A stretch of 64,000 bases of DNA from positions 1 through 64,000 of IMG/VR virus record IMGVR_UViG_3300027902_000006, one strand, 5' to 3'. A program made the position numbers and the translations under genes. This document shows, in pieces, positions 43,501 through 52,687 of the stretch; within the stretch, counting starts at the first letter, position 1, and each line of letters begins with the position of its first letter. Source of the DNA: a virus. A model generated the notes under the pieces. That model saw only the letters and a program-made list of their open reading frames with translations, did no database searches and was not told the origin of the DNA.

Positions 43501-44369
43501 CTGAGACGGACCTAAGCAATTCTATATCTGGAGGTATCATAGGTGCTTTGAGTGCTACAAAAACAGACTGGATCAAAGCCGGTCAAGATATAGCCACCGC
43601 CTTCCTAAAGAAATCCGTTGATACCATGGTAGCCACGCTCTTTGACCAGTTAATTCCACAGATTTTACAATCCTTTGGAGTAGTTATGCCAACCCTAGCC
43701 AGTGCTGGTCAGACGGCAGGAGGAGCGTTAGCAGCCGGTGCGGCGGAAGCGGGGGCGACACTAATTCAGGCAGCAACTACCGCACAGGGTATTTTATCCG
43801 GACGAATATCAATGGGAGCGGGTGGGTTGACTATACCTGGAGTAGGATCTTCTAGTGCTTTTAGTGGGTTGTTTAAGAGTCTGTTCGGTGGTTGGGGTAT
43901 GGGCGGCGCTCCCTCGACTGCTGGTGGGGTAACTATTCCAGGTGTAGGATCTACGACTGTCGGCAGTTCTCTATATCAGGGCTGGCTAGGCGGTAACTAT
44001 AATGCTAAGGGTAATGTATTTTGGAATGGAGAAATTATCCCCTTCGCTTCTGGTGACATCGTTAATAGAAAATCCATGTTCCAAATGGGAATGATGGGTG
44101 AGGCCGGACCCGAAGCGATAATGCCACTATCCAGAACTTCTAGTGGGGCTTTGGGAGTAATAGCAGCGGGAGCGAATGTGTCCCAGCCTATTAGTGTAGT
44201 GATTAATAATGAGACAGGTGTTCAGGCTGATGCAGACGTCAAGATGGACAACGGTAAGCTTGAGATCACCCTATCTAAGATGGTCTCGTCTAACATCGCT
44301 AGAGGCGGGGAAATCCATCGTCAGATAGCTAGGTCGTTTAATGTCGGAACGAAGGTGCAAAGAAGATAA
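40524..44369 (+). CDS. tail tape measure protein
   Basis: This 1281-residue protein sets tail length. The N-terminus is IDGAEATVRQLGNVEGAAHR, followed by the tape-measure domain (LRIAAITTEATYEELVFAMQ, FLQGTMQPRMTRVMPFMMGI). Hydrophobic segments lie around residues 360-435, with coiled coils further on. A lambda-type C-terminus follows (FQMGMMGEAGPEAIMPLSRT). By the usual rule of about 1.5 angstrom per residue, the tail would be near 190 nm; that is an estimate. A Gly/Lys-rich linker lies near residue 750. Confidence 0.95.
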   Translation: MADVAALKIVITIDGAEATVRQLGNVEGAAHRAENATRKMKGATQEFNDELLKFGRTMASFAAIFYTFQNLFGLYAVGMKFNQVIEDSRISIAGLLSSLYEYKDTTGKVIEGVDKFNIAQEDATKLQQGLRIAAITTEATYEELVFAMQNSVLPATQAGIKFEQLTGFVQRFAQIMQVVKVPMNQVNEEVRSFLQGTMQPRMTRVMPFMMGIGLTNDKIKELVASGKFAEEFFKRTLTVEIMAAEGAKTFSVALSNLKDAFSQALGEGTKKSYDALKKIFYDLTYDIVNITDDFDEAGNKIGQTLTIDPAFLNAIMAVDERLTGIIAKLKNFASTLSGLKSSHPVLSQLVVDIGDIVLSTTAWVTLLTSAVGLISWAFGKLLGVWQTLIGAFAVMEAGVVTTAGTGILGWISAIAAAPPIVKAAMVLIGAIMVDEIAAAVSSMAKTFWDWVSSFEVYGKPIKDWADDAADYVVAAFARLGVDLPAALQKAYDKIKELDDKLKEKRDQGWTLGGIAGGIASSAAAATSQLRTGITMSQIDLLQGQLTAAQQATGAAAPGSDEFEWQYDRVRLASETLAKLLLDIRDHELQLNAVVAVLEQRIAENRVAIGEALKTGQTDLANSLEDASNKAQAQINALKGGAEGFAALFPMQLSIDIMARISGLSALDALFGAGRLQDLLTGGWRGADVKLQKEVAEMKKTSTSAGMVSYDETGGAIGQGGATGAGPRKAPPEVGGRRSTVPPFEQKGKGGGGEDAEARRLQSLYDTLNKDIARLSEGRISEIAELEEKTNDQILNKKEVKEVTTDELIVLNHKRAALQRLKVEEDYAIWSGKISGDVTQEWIANAAKELQQWKGFKDVQYRVLQEYNRKVSIYNEKQIEAVATGQKEYLTALGAVTPLLSEQLKIQDLQLDKDHERKIAKLDQQRLDGDIGRQTYETLRTMEEQTNELQKQAIERKKWMTEGWQGGLKEWAFARAGEAEQRPAKAMMDLMQTAETDLSNSISGGIIGALSATKTDWIKAGQDIATAFLKKSVDTMVATLFDQLIPQILQSFGVVMPTLASAGQTAGGALAAGAAEAGATLIQAATTAQGILSGRISMGAGGLTIPGVGSSSAFSGLFKSLFGGWGMGGAPSTAGGVTIPGVGSTTVGSSLYQGWLGGNYNAKGNVFWNGEIIPFASGDIVNRKSMFQMGMMGEAGPEAIMPLSRTSSGALGVIAAGANVSQPISVVINNETGVQADADVKMDNGKLEITLSKMVSSNIARGGEIHRQIARSFNVGTKVQRR

Positions 44370-44767
44370 TGCCGACTTGGCCCACCACTCTCCCCATCTA
44401 TCCCGACGATAGTGCGTTTACCGAAACAAGCCAAAAGGTCACGATTAGTTCTCAGCCCGAAATTGGACCCGCCAAGGTGCGGAGGCGGGTTACAGTAGCC
44501 CCAAGAAAGTTAACAGCGTCCTATACGATGACCGACGCAGAAATAGCAATATTCAGAACTTTTTATATAGATACGTTACTAGGTGGACAGGAAGTATTTG
44601 AATGGCCACATCCTCGTTTGGATAGGTCAGTGACGGCTTATTTCACTAAAATTCCAACATATAAGAACAAGGCGTATAATCAGTACTCTTTGGATATAGA
44701 GATTTCAGTGGATGAAAGCAAACTGGATGGATGGTTCGTCGCGGGATGGTTCGACGATTGGTTTTAA
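44369..44767 (+). CDS. distal tail protein, RRR-motif family, copy 1
   Basis: This 132-residue protein has WPTTLPIYPD at the start, GPAKVRRRVTVAPRKLTASYTMTDAEI as core and FEWPHPRLDRSV late. This layout (start P-x-W-P, G-P-x-V-R-R-R, Fy near the middle, wPhP) is common in phage minor tail proteins that follow the tape measure. 45904 encodes a second copy. It overlaps the tape measure by one base. Confidence 0.7.
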   Translation: MPTWPTTLPIYPDDSAFTETSQKVTISSQPEIGPAKVRRRVTVAPRKLTASYTMTDAEIAIFRTFYIDTLLGGQEVFEWPHPRLDRSVTAYFTKIPTYKNKAYNQYSLDIEISVDESKLDGWFVAGWFDDWF

Positions 44768-44776
44768 GGAGTAAGG

Positions 44777-45904
44777 ATGGGTACGTATACAACTGCAAAT
44801 GTTTTTTACAAACCTATCAAGGGTGCTTCCGGTGATAGTGAGAAAGTAACCTTTGATGCGGCACTGGACAAGACCGCTAGAATCATAGCAGGTTCGATGG
44901 CACCCGGTGTTCTAGTGAACGGTAAGATTGATTATTCTATTAATGGTTCTGGTGACCTGAATGTTAGAATTCTTACCGTAGCTGGAACAAATCCCTCTAC
45001 TTTAAATCCAGTATGGTGTAGAGTCGGTTCTAGAGTTGTGACGATCAAGTCTGCTCTAGGGATTACTCGAACTCACGTTCCAGTCCCCGAATCTGGATGG
45101 AATCCCTCTTGGCTAAACTTAGCAAAGCCACCAGTTAATGCGTGTGAGACGGATCTGTTCGTCTACACTGGCTGGAATAATGCGAGACAACTTCCATATA
45201 TAGCAGTATCTCGTCACGGATTTCATAATCAGTTTGTCTTTGAATCAGAGACTTCTGGTCACGGGGCAATGTGTAGCCTCACTACGAGTTTTAATTACTT
45301 AGCTCCATCTTATCCATATCACTCGCTAGATGAGATTGCCGTTTCAGGTAGGATTGCAGTTACTCTGACTACTCCCAATACTTGGTCTACTCCAGCTAGT
45401 GGTTCTCTCATAGTACAGAGACCTACTCAAGATACTCGGCTGCTTAAATTCAATCCCAACTGGAGAACTTATTCTCACTTTAGTCCGAGTACTTCTATGA
45501 AGTATTATGGTGGAGGTACTATGTCAGTGGCTGTAACTTACCTCAACCATTATGCTTTTAATGGTCAGTATATCAATCTGATGTTATCCACGTACCTTTA
45601 CTACTACCATGCTAATGCAGCGGCTACTCGGACGGATGGTATCTTTTTCGATGTCCCTCTTTCAGTTCAGGATTATGCCCACGCCGGGGCCAAATCCTTC
45701 GGAGCCGTTACTATGTGTACTGCGGGAGGTGTCTTAACTTTGGAAAGGGCTCCGTTAGCAGTATCGCAAACCGGGACAGACGAAGGAAAACTGATAAAAC
45801 TTGTTACGGCTAGTCAAGCCTCGTACACACCGAGTCTGATGTACGTTACTGGTCAATATAGAGTATACTTACCTGGTACGAGACTCAGGTTTCTTAATTT
45901 CTAA
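44777..45904 (+). CDS. tail-associated beta protein, role unknown
   Basis: This 375-residue Ser/Thr/Tyr-rich beta protein lies between the two RRR-motif tail proteins. It has no hydrophobic helix or catalytic motif. It may decorate or extend the distal tail, or bind a receptor glycan. Family not recognised. Its last base is shared with the next ATG. Confidence 0.6.
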   Translation: MGTYTTANVFYKPIKGASGDSEKVTFDAALDKTARIIAGSMAPGVLVNGKIDYSINGSGDLNVRILTVAGTNPSTLNPVWCRVGSRVVTIKSALGITRTHVPVPESGWNPSWLNLAKPPVNACETDLFVYTGWNNARQLPYIAVSRHGFHNQFVFESETSGHGAMCSLTTSFNYLAPSYPYHSLDEIAVSGRIAVTLTTPNTWSTPASGSLIVQRPTQDTRLLKFNPNWRTYSHFSPSTSMKYYGGGTMSVAVTYLNHYAFNGQYINLMLSTYLYYYHANAAATRTDGIFFDVPLSVQDYAHAGAKSFGAVTMCTAGGVLTLERAPLAVSQTGTDEGKLIKLVTASQASYTPSLMYVTGQYRVYLPGTRLRFLNF

Positions 45905-46254
45905 TGACTAAGTGGCCGTCTTCCGTTCCCGCTACACCTCTGATGGGTCAGTTTGAGGAAGGACTACCCACTCAAATAGTCTTTTCTAATATGGATGTGG
46001 GACCCGATGTCAGAAGGCGTAGAACTACATTGGGAAACTATCCTATCACGGCTGAGTTTGGGATGACTCGTCTTCAGGTGTGTGCATTTTCAGTATTTTA
46101 CGACGATACTGTCAAGTGTGGAAGTATTCCGTTTACTTGGATTAACCCTAGAACATTGGCTACTATATCGGTGTGTTTTATGGAGGCTCCTCAGTTTACA
46201 GCAGAGACGTTTGATTGGTATAAAGTCAGTATAAAGGTAGAAGTACTTCAATGA
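45904..46254 (+). CDS. distal tail protein, RRR-motif family, copy 2
   Basis: This 116-residue paralogue of 44369 has WPSSVPATPL, DVGPDVRRRRTTL, a VCAFSVFYDDT centre and FTWINPRTLATIS late. Two diverged copies in one tail operon imply a duplication in which each copy kept a separate site at the tail tip. It overlaps the 21-residue fragment at 46251. Confidence 0.7.
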   Translation: MTKWPSSVPATPLMGQFEEGLPTQIVFSNMDVGPDVRRRRTTLGNYPITAEFGMTRLQVCAFSVFYDDTVKCGSIPFTWINPRTLATISVCFMEAPQFTAETFDWYKVSIKVEVLQ

Positions 46255-46316
46255 GTGTAATAGTCTATACTTCTTGTACACTCTACACTAGACGGAGTGC
46301 CATTCTTTTTTCTTAG
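46251..46316 (+). pseudogene. truncated 21-residue paralogue of the next gene
   Basis: The frame reads SVIVYTSCTLYTRRSAILFS then TAG. It matches the N-terminus of the following protein (TITAYTLCTIYTRQVTTLAFS), with the YT-x-C-T-x-YTR core shared, but stops there. It begins with ATGA coupling to the RRR-motif gene. I read it as the remaining start of a duplicated gene whose body was lost; a translational leader is the alternative. Confidence 0.6.
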
Positions 46317-46325
46317 GTGATATTT

Positions 46326-46808
46326 ATGACTATAACAGCTTACACTCTATGTACTATTTATACGCGTCAAGTAACAACCTTGGCGTTCTCTACTCCAGTT
46401 GATGTAATAAACATTGGTAATAAACAGACATATACTAGTGGGACTGGAAATTACCAAGTTCGATTTGTCTACACTCATCAAGGAACGTTAACTGGAGGAA
46501 GTTCCGTTACGTTCAATATTAAGAGTGGAACTCTGAAGGACAACTTGGGTAACCAATTAGTCTTCACGAAACTTAAGTCTGTCTATTTTTCAAATTTAAC
46601 TACTGCTCATACGTGGGCCGCTTGTCTCGGTAGTTGTGGAAATAACAACGTTCTAATGGCGTTTAAAATGGACAAGGTATATTGTTATGGAAAGAGCCAG
46701 CTATTCTTAACCTCACCCATAGCAGGAGTTTCTTGTGCGTCCATCTTCCGAGTCTTGAATACAGTTGGTACTACTATCACTTATAACATGATATTGATCG
46801 GAACATAG
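46326..46808 (+). CDS. small beta-rich tail protein
   Basis: This 160-residue protein starts at ATG 46326 with AGGTGA upstream. It has Ser/Thr/Tyr-rich strands (GTLTGGSSVTFNIKSGTLKD) and four Cys. It may be functionally equivalent to 44777, which follows the first RRR-motif copy. Family not recognised. Confidence 0.6.
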   Translation: MTITAYTLCTIYTRQVTTLAFSTPVDVINIGNKQTYTSGTGNYQVRFVYTHQGTLTGGSSVTFNIKSGTLKDNLGNQLVFTKLKSVYFSNLTTAHTWAACLGSCGNNNVLMAFKMDKVYCYGKSQLFLTSPIAGVSCASIFRVLNTVGTTITYNMILIGT

Positions 46809-46809
46809 G

Positions 46810-47286
46810 ATGCCGAGACCTACTAGTGCCGCCTTTACTCGTGCAGCATTTACTCAAACAACGGATGAAGTTGTTATAGAACTGCTAACCTTAGAGCATG
46901 AGCTTCTGTCTGAACCGGTTAGATTAGCGCGGAATACCGTAAATATTACTAGTCGTGGACATCTATATATAGGAGCGATGTTCGATTTAACTTGGCCTCA
47001 AGATAAAGAGAATGAACCTCCTCAAGCTTCTCTACGTTATCAGAATGTCAGTAGAGATCTGGTTGCCGCCATTCGTGTTCTCAGAACTCCTATGAATGCA
47101 ACTATAGAAGTAGTCCTCGCAAGTACTCCAGACACAGTCGAGGCGTCTTACACAGGGATGCAAGCTGTATCTAATACTTATGATGTTAATGTAGTCGACT
47201 TCTCGTTAACTTTTGAGCGCTTCATGCACGAAGGATTCCCAGGTAAAACTTTTGGGCCTGCCAATTTTCCGGGTATTTTCAAATGA
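46810..47286 (+). CDS. tail protein, DUF1833 (lambda-L-like position)
   Basis: This 158-residue protein matches DUF1833: LLTLEHELLSEPVRLARNTV, NITSRGHLYIGAMFDLTWP, ASLRYQNVSRDLVAAIR and the hallmark end FGPANFPGIF. In lambda-like phages it lies directly before the NlpC/P60 tail peptidase, as here, and forms part of the tail tip hub. Confidence 0.9.
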   Translation: MPRPTSAAFTRAAFTQTTDEVVIELLTLEHELLSEPVRLARNTVNITSRGHLYIGAMFDLTWPQDKENEPPQASLRYQNVSRDLVAAIRVLRTPMNATIEVVLASTPDTVEASYTGMQAVSNTYDVNVVDFSLTFERFMHEGFPGKTFGPANFPGIFK

Positions 47287-47687
47287 GTGTTCTTATTAAA
47301 TTCACTCAAGAAAGTATTGGGACTCCGTTTGTAGAGAATGGACGAAGTGCATCTACAGGATGGGATTGTTGGGGATTATGTGTCTCAGCATTTAAGACTA
47401 TTGGAATAGATTTGAGTAAGTATGAACACATTGAAACAATGGATGTCGAGAGTGCAGAAAGAGAGATTACGAAGCAGGTCAGTAACTGGACTAAGATAGA
47501 GCTTGGAAAAGAACGTCCTTGGGATGTTGTCTATATTCGCCCCGCTCATCTTGGGGTGGTAGTTCAAAAGGGAAAGATGCTTCACGTTACTCCTGGCTCA
47601 GAGACTTGTGTAGTGTCCTACAAAGATATTGCATGGAAGAATAGAATTTTAGGTTTTTATAGATATGGCGAACTTAGTAAAGACTGA
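47283..47687 (+). CDS. tail NlpC/P60 peptidase
   Basis: This 134-residue cysteine peptidase has its nucleophile in STGWDCWGL (Cys29) and histidine in RPAHLGVVV (His89), followed by MLHVTPGS. Such tail tip enzymes (lambda gpK C-domain) are thought to cut peptidoglycan peptides during entry. It overlaps both neighbours, with 23 bases shared with the J-like gene. Confidence 0.9.
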   Translation: MSVLIKFTQESIGTPFVENGRSASTGWDCWGLCVSAFKTIGIDLSKYEHIETMDVESAEREITKQVSNWTKIELGKERPWDVVYIRPAHLGVVVQKGKMLHVTPGSETCVVSYKDIAWKNRILGFYRYGELSKD

Positions 47688-50600
47688 ACCGATCTATATT
47701 TTTGCTTGTTCCAATCCTTTCAATATGGATCGGAAACAAATCCAACTATCGGACTATCGTCTTTCTCTCTATGAGATAATCGAAAGGCTTCAACCTAACG
47801 AGATGTATAGACATGGAGCCTATGTTGCTGTCAATAGTGAGGTAATTTTAGAGGAAGATTGGAAGTACTTCTATCCTGCTCCACGTTCAGTTATCAACAT
47901 TAGAGTCATCCCGAAAGGACCAGTTATTCCTATTGTTATGGCACTAGCCGCAATCGCGGCCCAGGTCGGTACACCACTAGCTGTCGCGGCTATATTAGAT
48001 ATTACATTAACTGCTACTACTGCGGCAATTATTGGGGCAGTTGCTGCTATGGTAGTCTCCGTTGTGGGCTACATTATCATGAACGCCTTAGTGAGACCTC
48101 CTGGGTCTACGGCTACACCAAAGGCGCTCACCGCTGCTTCTCAACGTTTTGACGATGCTAGAGACACCCCTTCTTCATACCTAACAGGGGCGAGAAATGC
48201 TACCTCTCCCTACGGAGTTATTCCTAGAGTTTATGGAACAGTCAGAATGACTCCACCTCTAGCTGCTCAGTCCTATACTGAGTTAGTTAACGTCATGGGC
48301 GTCCCTTTTGAATGGGTCGGACAAGCTAGTGGGGGTAAGTATTACGCGAATCAACCTAATTATTATAATCTTACAGAACAGTTAGGAGAGGCTCAATATC
48401 TCAGACTAGTAGTCTGTTGGGGATTTGGACCCGTCACAGTTAAGGGCTTACGTATCAGTACTACTGATTTAAGTGATTATAGTAATGTAGAAATAGAACA
48501 TCGGTATGGATATCCAGAGGATGAGAAACTCACTCTTTACACGGAAGATGTCTATGAAGAAGCTCTAGATGTATCACTCACGCGGGCTATTGGTTATGTC
48601 TCTAGAACTACACAAGCTCATACAGATGAAATCTCATTAGATATTGCTTTCCCAGGTCTCTACCAGACAAACCCTCAGACCGGTCAGAAACTACAAGTAT
48701 CAGTTGGATTCGTTATCAGATATAGGCCCGTCGGTACAGATGATAATGCTTGGATTTATCTACCTGTTTTTAATTGTTATGGAACTACAACTTCTACAGT
48801 ACGAAGAGGTTTCCGTTGGAAAGTTCCTAGTGGACAATATGAAGTTGCCATTGCTAGAGGCACAGATGACGATAGGAGTGGTTATATCATAGATAAGTCT
48901 GTGTGGGTACTTCTGCGTTCTATTCGATCAACATATCCCGTTAAAGAAAAAGGCTTGGCTCTTACTGCGATGCGGATTCGGGCTTCAGATCAGTTACAGG
49001 GAAATGTCGATGAACTCAACGGGCTAGTTACAAGTATCCTCAGAGACTGGGACCCTAATAGTGGAAGTTGGTCTTCTAGAGAAACCAACAATCCGGCGTC
49101 TATAATAGCCGATATTCTGTGTGGAAATCCCGAATACGGTATCTCGGCAAATACTAGGTTCATTTCCGACGACCGAGTTGATTGGAATAGTATTGAAGTT
49201 TTTCATGGGTGGTGTACTGAGAATAAGTTTGCCTGTAATTATATTTTTGATGCGTCTACTACTATCTGGGACGCTCTTCAATTAGTAGCAGCTTGTGGTA
49301 GAGCGACTATGTCAGTCGTCAATGGAAAATGGGGAGTCGTCATTGATAAAGAACAAGACTTTCCAGTCCAGCATTTCACTCCTAGGAACAGTTGGGACTT
49401 TAAGGCCACTCAGACTTTCCTAGATGAGATCCACGGATTTCGAATCAAATTTGCTAATGAGGAGGAAGACTACGCGGATGCAGAAACGACCGTCTACATG
49501 GACGGTTATGATGCGGACAACGCAACCAAGTTTGAAGACCTATCTTTACAGGGAGTTACCAACTACGATCAGATTTATAAGTTAGCTAGATACTTTTTAG
49601 CGGTCGGAGAACATCGTCGGGAAACTGTTACCTTCTCAGCCGATTTCGAACATATTATCTGTCAACGTGGGGATAGAATTAAATACTCCCATGATGTAAT
49701 GTTAATCGGGATTGTCTCAGGCAGATTAGCGGGACTGATTGACGACGGAGTCAATGTCACTCATTTTATTCTGGATGAAGTCGTCGAAATGGGGGAAGGT
49801 ATTTCCTATAATGTCAGATTCAGACTCAGTAATAATACATCTTATCTCTTTCCTGTTGTCACCATTGATGGGATGACTGATACATTAGAACTGACTTCTC
49901 CAGTTAATTTAAGTAGTTTGACTCTCCCAGAAATCGGAGATCTCTATACGTTTGGAGAAGCCGGTACCGAAACAGAAGACTTGCTAGTAAAAAGCATTGA
50001 GCCCGGACCTGATCTTACCGCTACAATAGAATGTACGCTCTATGCTCCGGCAGTATTCACAGCGGCCATCGGTCCCATTCCACCTTATGTGCCTAAGATC
50101 ACTGTACCTATATCGTGGCAGACTCCTCAAATAGATACTATTCTATCTGATGGAAGCGTCTTAATTTGGTCACAGGGATCATGGCAATCTAGAATTTTAG
50201 TAGATTTTTCTTATCCAACTTTCTTACCTCTCTATTCGGGAATAGAAGGAAGCTATCGACGGGCTCTCAGTGATAGTAGTGGAACTTGGGTATCCGTCAC
50301 GGCAGCACTTAGTGACAGTACACTCTCTTTCTATCCGGTGGAAGATGGTGCTGTCTATGAACTTAGGTTTAGATACACGCGGCAAAATGGGACTTTCGGC
50401 CCTTGGTCTAGTATCTATACCCATACCGTCTTGGGTAAAACCGCTCCTCCTTCTGATGTCTCTGGATTCTCAGCTAGCTATTTCGCTGGATTGGTGAATT
50501 TCAAATGGGACAAAGTTCCTGATGTAGATGTAGCAGCCTACGAGATCCGTTATGGAGAACCCGGAGGTGATTGGGAAGCTGGTACAGTTCTAGTTCAAAC

Positions 50601-51387
50601 TTTGGCAGCTACTTCTGCTATATCAGTAATGTTACCGGTCGGAACTTGGGACATATTAATTAAGGCGATTGATGTAGTTGGAAATTATAGTGATAACGCG
50701 ACGGTCACTCCAGTCTCAGTTTTGAGTATCTACCAGACAGTATTTAGACAGACCCATGAGAACTGGCCTGGTAGTAAGACTAATTATGTAGAAAACATAA
50801 TGACTGGACATCTCAATCCTACGTCAAGTATCATCGCTACAGCTAACAACTTTGATACATTTACCTCTTATGTCACTAGTCCGGCCACGACTTCAATTTA
50901 CACAGGAGCTACTATTACTCTGGGATCAGATGATACGGTACGTGCTTATGGAATGGTAAGGGGTAGATTGGGTCCGGGTAGTACTGGAGTCATAGCTCCT
51001 CACGTTCAAATAAATTACGGAGATGGGTGGAAAGACTGGTCTATCGGAAACGTAACAGCTTCGTATGTTCGCTTTAGATTTGTCTCACCTGCAAGTATTG
51101 GATTATTCTCAGTATCAGGCTTTGATTGCTATTTGGACAAAGAACCAATTCTTGAAACAGGGGATCTAAATGTCTCTGCAACTGGTACGACAGTAACATT
51201 TATGGAGAAATTCTATACTTCACCGCTCCTTCAAGTTTCGGCTTCGGCAGGGACGGGAAGTAAACCCAGAATAGCAACTTCAAGTGGATTAACGATAACT
51301 TATTTTGTCGCACATATACATACGAGCAATGGTACTGCAGTAGGTGGTAAATTAACATATACAGCAACAAGTAGGGAGGCTCTATAA
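47665..51387 (+). CDS. tail tip / host-specificity protein, J-like with I-like N-terminus
   Basis: This is a 1240-residue protein. Residues 1-85 look like the beta-grasp tail assembly I domain, followed by two hydrophobic segments (VIPIVMALAAIAAQVGTPLA and LTATTAAIIGAVAAMVVSVV). From about residue 160 it has the J pattern (GARNATSPYGVIPRVYGTVR, DILCGNPEYGIS). A fibronectin-III-like domain lies near 925-1020 (PPSDVSGFSASYFAGLVNFK) and the C-terminus is beta-rich. It forms the central tip and likely contacts the receptor. Fusion of I- and J-like parts is compact but known. Confidence 0.9.
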   Translation: MANLVKTEPIYIFACSNPFNMDRKQIQLSDYRLSLYEIIERLQPNEMYRHGAYVAVNSEVILEEDWKYFYPAPRSVINIRVIPKGPVIPIVMALAAIAAQVGTPLAVAAILDITLTATTAAIIGAVAAMVVSVVGYIIMNALVRPPGSTATPKALTAASQRFDDARDTPSSYLTGARNATSPYGVIPRVYGTVRMTPPLAAQSYTELVNVMGVPFEWVGQASGGKYYANQPNYYNLTEQLGEAQYLRLVVCWGFGPVTVKGLRISTTDLSDYSNVEIEHRYGYPEDEKLTLYTEDVYEEALDVSLTRAIGYVSRTTQAHTDEISLDIAFPGLYQTNPQTGQKLQVSVGFVIRYRPVGTDDNAWIYLPVFNCYGTTTSTVRRGFRWKVPSGQYEVAIARGTDDDRSGYIIDKSVWVLLRSIRSTYPVKEKGLALTAMRIRASDQLQGNVDELNGLVTSILRDWDPNSGSWSSRETNNPASIIADILCGNPEYGISANTRFISDDRVDWNSIEVFHGWCTENKFACNYIFDASTTIWDALQLVAACGRATMSVVNGKWGVVIDKEQDFPVQHFTPRNSWDFKATQTFLDEIHGFRIKFANEEEDYADAETTVYMDGYDADNATKFEDLSLQGVTNYDQIYKLARYFLAVGEHRRETVTFSADFEHIICQRGDRIKYSHDVMLIGIVSGRLAGLIDDGVNVTHFILDEVVEMGEGISYNVRFRLSNNTSYLFPVVTIDGMTDTLELTSPVNLSSLTLPEIGDLYTFGEAGTETEDLLVKSIEPGPDLTATIECTLYAPAVFTAAIGPIPPYVPKITVPISWQTPQIDTILSDGSVLIWSQGSWQSRILVDFSYPTFLPLYSGIEGSYRRALSDSSGTWVSVTAALSDSTLSFYPVEDGAVYELRFRYTRQNGTFGPWSSIYTHTVLGKTAPPSDVSGFSASYFAGLVNFKWDKVPDVDVAAYEIRYGEPGGDWEAGTVLVQTLAATSAISVMLPVGTWDILIKAIDVVGNYSDNATVTPVSVLSIYQTVFRQTHENWPGSKTNYVENIMTGHLNPTSSIIATANNFDTFTSYVTSPATTSIYTGATITLGSDDTVRAYGMVRGRLGPGSTGVIAPHVQINYGDGWKDWSIGNVTASYVRFRFVSPASIGLFSVSGFDCYLDKEPILETGDLNVSATGTTVTFMEKFYTSPLLQVSASAGTGSKPRIATSSGLTITYFVAHIHTSNGTAVGGKLTYTATSREAL

Positions 51388-52307
51388 TGCCTGGTGCAAG
51401 TTGGACACAACCTAATTTTGAACTTCAAGATGGAACGAGTTATAAAACATCTATTGATAATTGTATTCAAATAGCCGAACGTATGTGTCGAAATCGCTCT
51501 CCGAGGGAGATGGATACTCCGGCCATGCGTGTATGGACAGACTCTGGTATATTCTACAATGCCGCCTCTGGTACTCTCCTCGCCATTGCAGCTACTAAGA
51601 GTGCACTCTTTATCAGACCGGTCACAAATAATAGAATAGATCGACTTATCATGACTAGTATGGGGTCTACCTCGATAGTCAAAGGAGCATGTGCGGCCAA
51701 TCCTAGTCCACCTGCGATTACAGCTGGAAAATATCCGATCTGTCAAGTTTACATGAGTACTACTATTACTAAGATTCAAAATATAAATATTACTGATGAA
51801 CGTGTGAATTCAGCTTTGGGGCTTAATCCAGCGGCGACATCCATCAAGTTTACTAGTGCTACTGGAACATGGATTTGTCCGTCCAACGTTACTACTATCT
51901 ATATTACTGGCTGCGGTGGAGGTGGAGGGGGTGCAGGTTATAATGTCACCGGTGGTGGAGGCGGTGGAGCAGGAAGGTATGCTATTCGACACAAGCTAAC
52001 AGTAACTCCTGATGCAAGTTATTCGTATAGCGTTGGTGCTGGAGGAAGTGGAGGAGGAGTCAATTCATCCGGTAACCCCGGAAATATAACAACCTTTGGC
52101 ACGTCTCTCTTTACTCTAACTAACGGGGTCGGAGGAGTTCTGAATAGTACTCCAGCTACTGGCGGTTCTACCCCACTCGGTTTTGGTGGAATTGGGGGGG
52201 CTCCTGGTACAGTGGGTAAAGGTAGTGGTGCTGGTGGCGGTGGGGGAACTGCTCCTGGTACTGGAGGTGGTAACGGTTCCCCCGGACTACTTTGGTTGGA
52301 ATGGTAA
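51387..52307 (+). CDS. glycine-rich receptor-binding tip protein
   Basis: This 306-residue protein has an N-terminal attachment region and then a domain TSATGTWICPSNVTTIYITG. It ends in poly-glycine blocks (GCGGGGGGAGYNVTGGGGGG, GAGGGGGTAPGTGGGNGSPG). Gly-rich blocks of this type form polyglycine II adhesin tips in T4-like gp38 and related proteins. It shares one base with the J-like gene and is the most likely receptor-binding protein. Confidence 0.75.
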   Translation: MPGASWTQPNFELQDGTSYKTSIDNCIQIAERMCRNRSPREMDTPAMRVWTDSGIFYNAASGTLLAIAATKSALFIRPVTNNRIDRLIMTSMGSTSIVKGACAANPSPPAITAGKYPICQVYMSTTITKIQNINITDERVNSALGLNPAATSIKFTSATGTWICPSNVTTIYITGCGGGGGGAGYNVTGGGGGGAGRYAIRHKLTVTPDASYSYSVGAGGSGGGVNSSGNPGNITTFGTSLFTLTNGVGGVLNSTPATGGSTPLGFGGIGGAPGTVGKGSGAGGGGGTAPGTGGGNGSPGLLWLEW

Positions 52308-52337
52308 ATTCTCGAGTAAGGAGAATCGGTATGACAA

Positions 52338-52673
52338 ATGGTGATCTTTCTTGGAGACAAAGAATATGTGGCAGGCTGGTGCTTCGAAGGATTCACCTCT
52401 GCTGAGAAACTCACATCTCTACTTATAGAAGTATTGAAATTTATAGGGATAGAAACTGGGGAATTTATAATAGAAGAGACGGAAGACGTAGTTCGCGTAT
52501 CACTGCCAACTATTGTGGGAACCTCCTACCGATTTAGACAACGAGATCGTGTTGAGGAACGCGTCCGAGTTTTACTTGTCTCATGTACTAAATTTTCAGC
52601 CTATGAGGTTGGGCTCTTACTAAAAGATAAACTTGATATGTTGATGGTAGGCCGAGGGTACTTTACATACTAA
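52338..52673 (+). CDS. hypothetical 111-residue protein
   Basis: This protein follows the tip genes. The ribosome-binding site AAGGAGAA fits an ATG at 52331 in another frame better than the ATG at 52338, but that frame ends after 24 codons, so I keep 52338. It has an alpha/beta pattern (AGWCFEGFTSAEKLTSLLIE) with no named family. Confidence 0.5.
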   Translation: MVIFLGDKEYVAGWCFEGFTSAEKLTSLLIEVLKFIGIETGEFIIEETEDVVRVSLPTIVGTSYRFRQRDRVEERVRVLLVSCTKFSAYEVGLLLKDKLDMLMVGRGYFTY

Positions 52674-52687
52674 GAGGAGAATAACAC

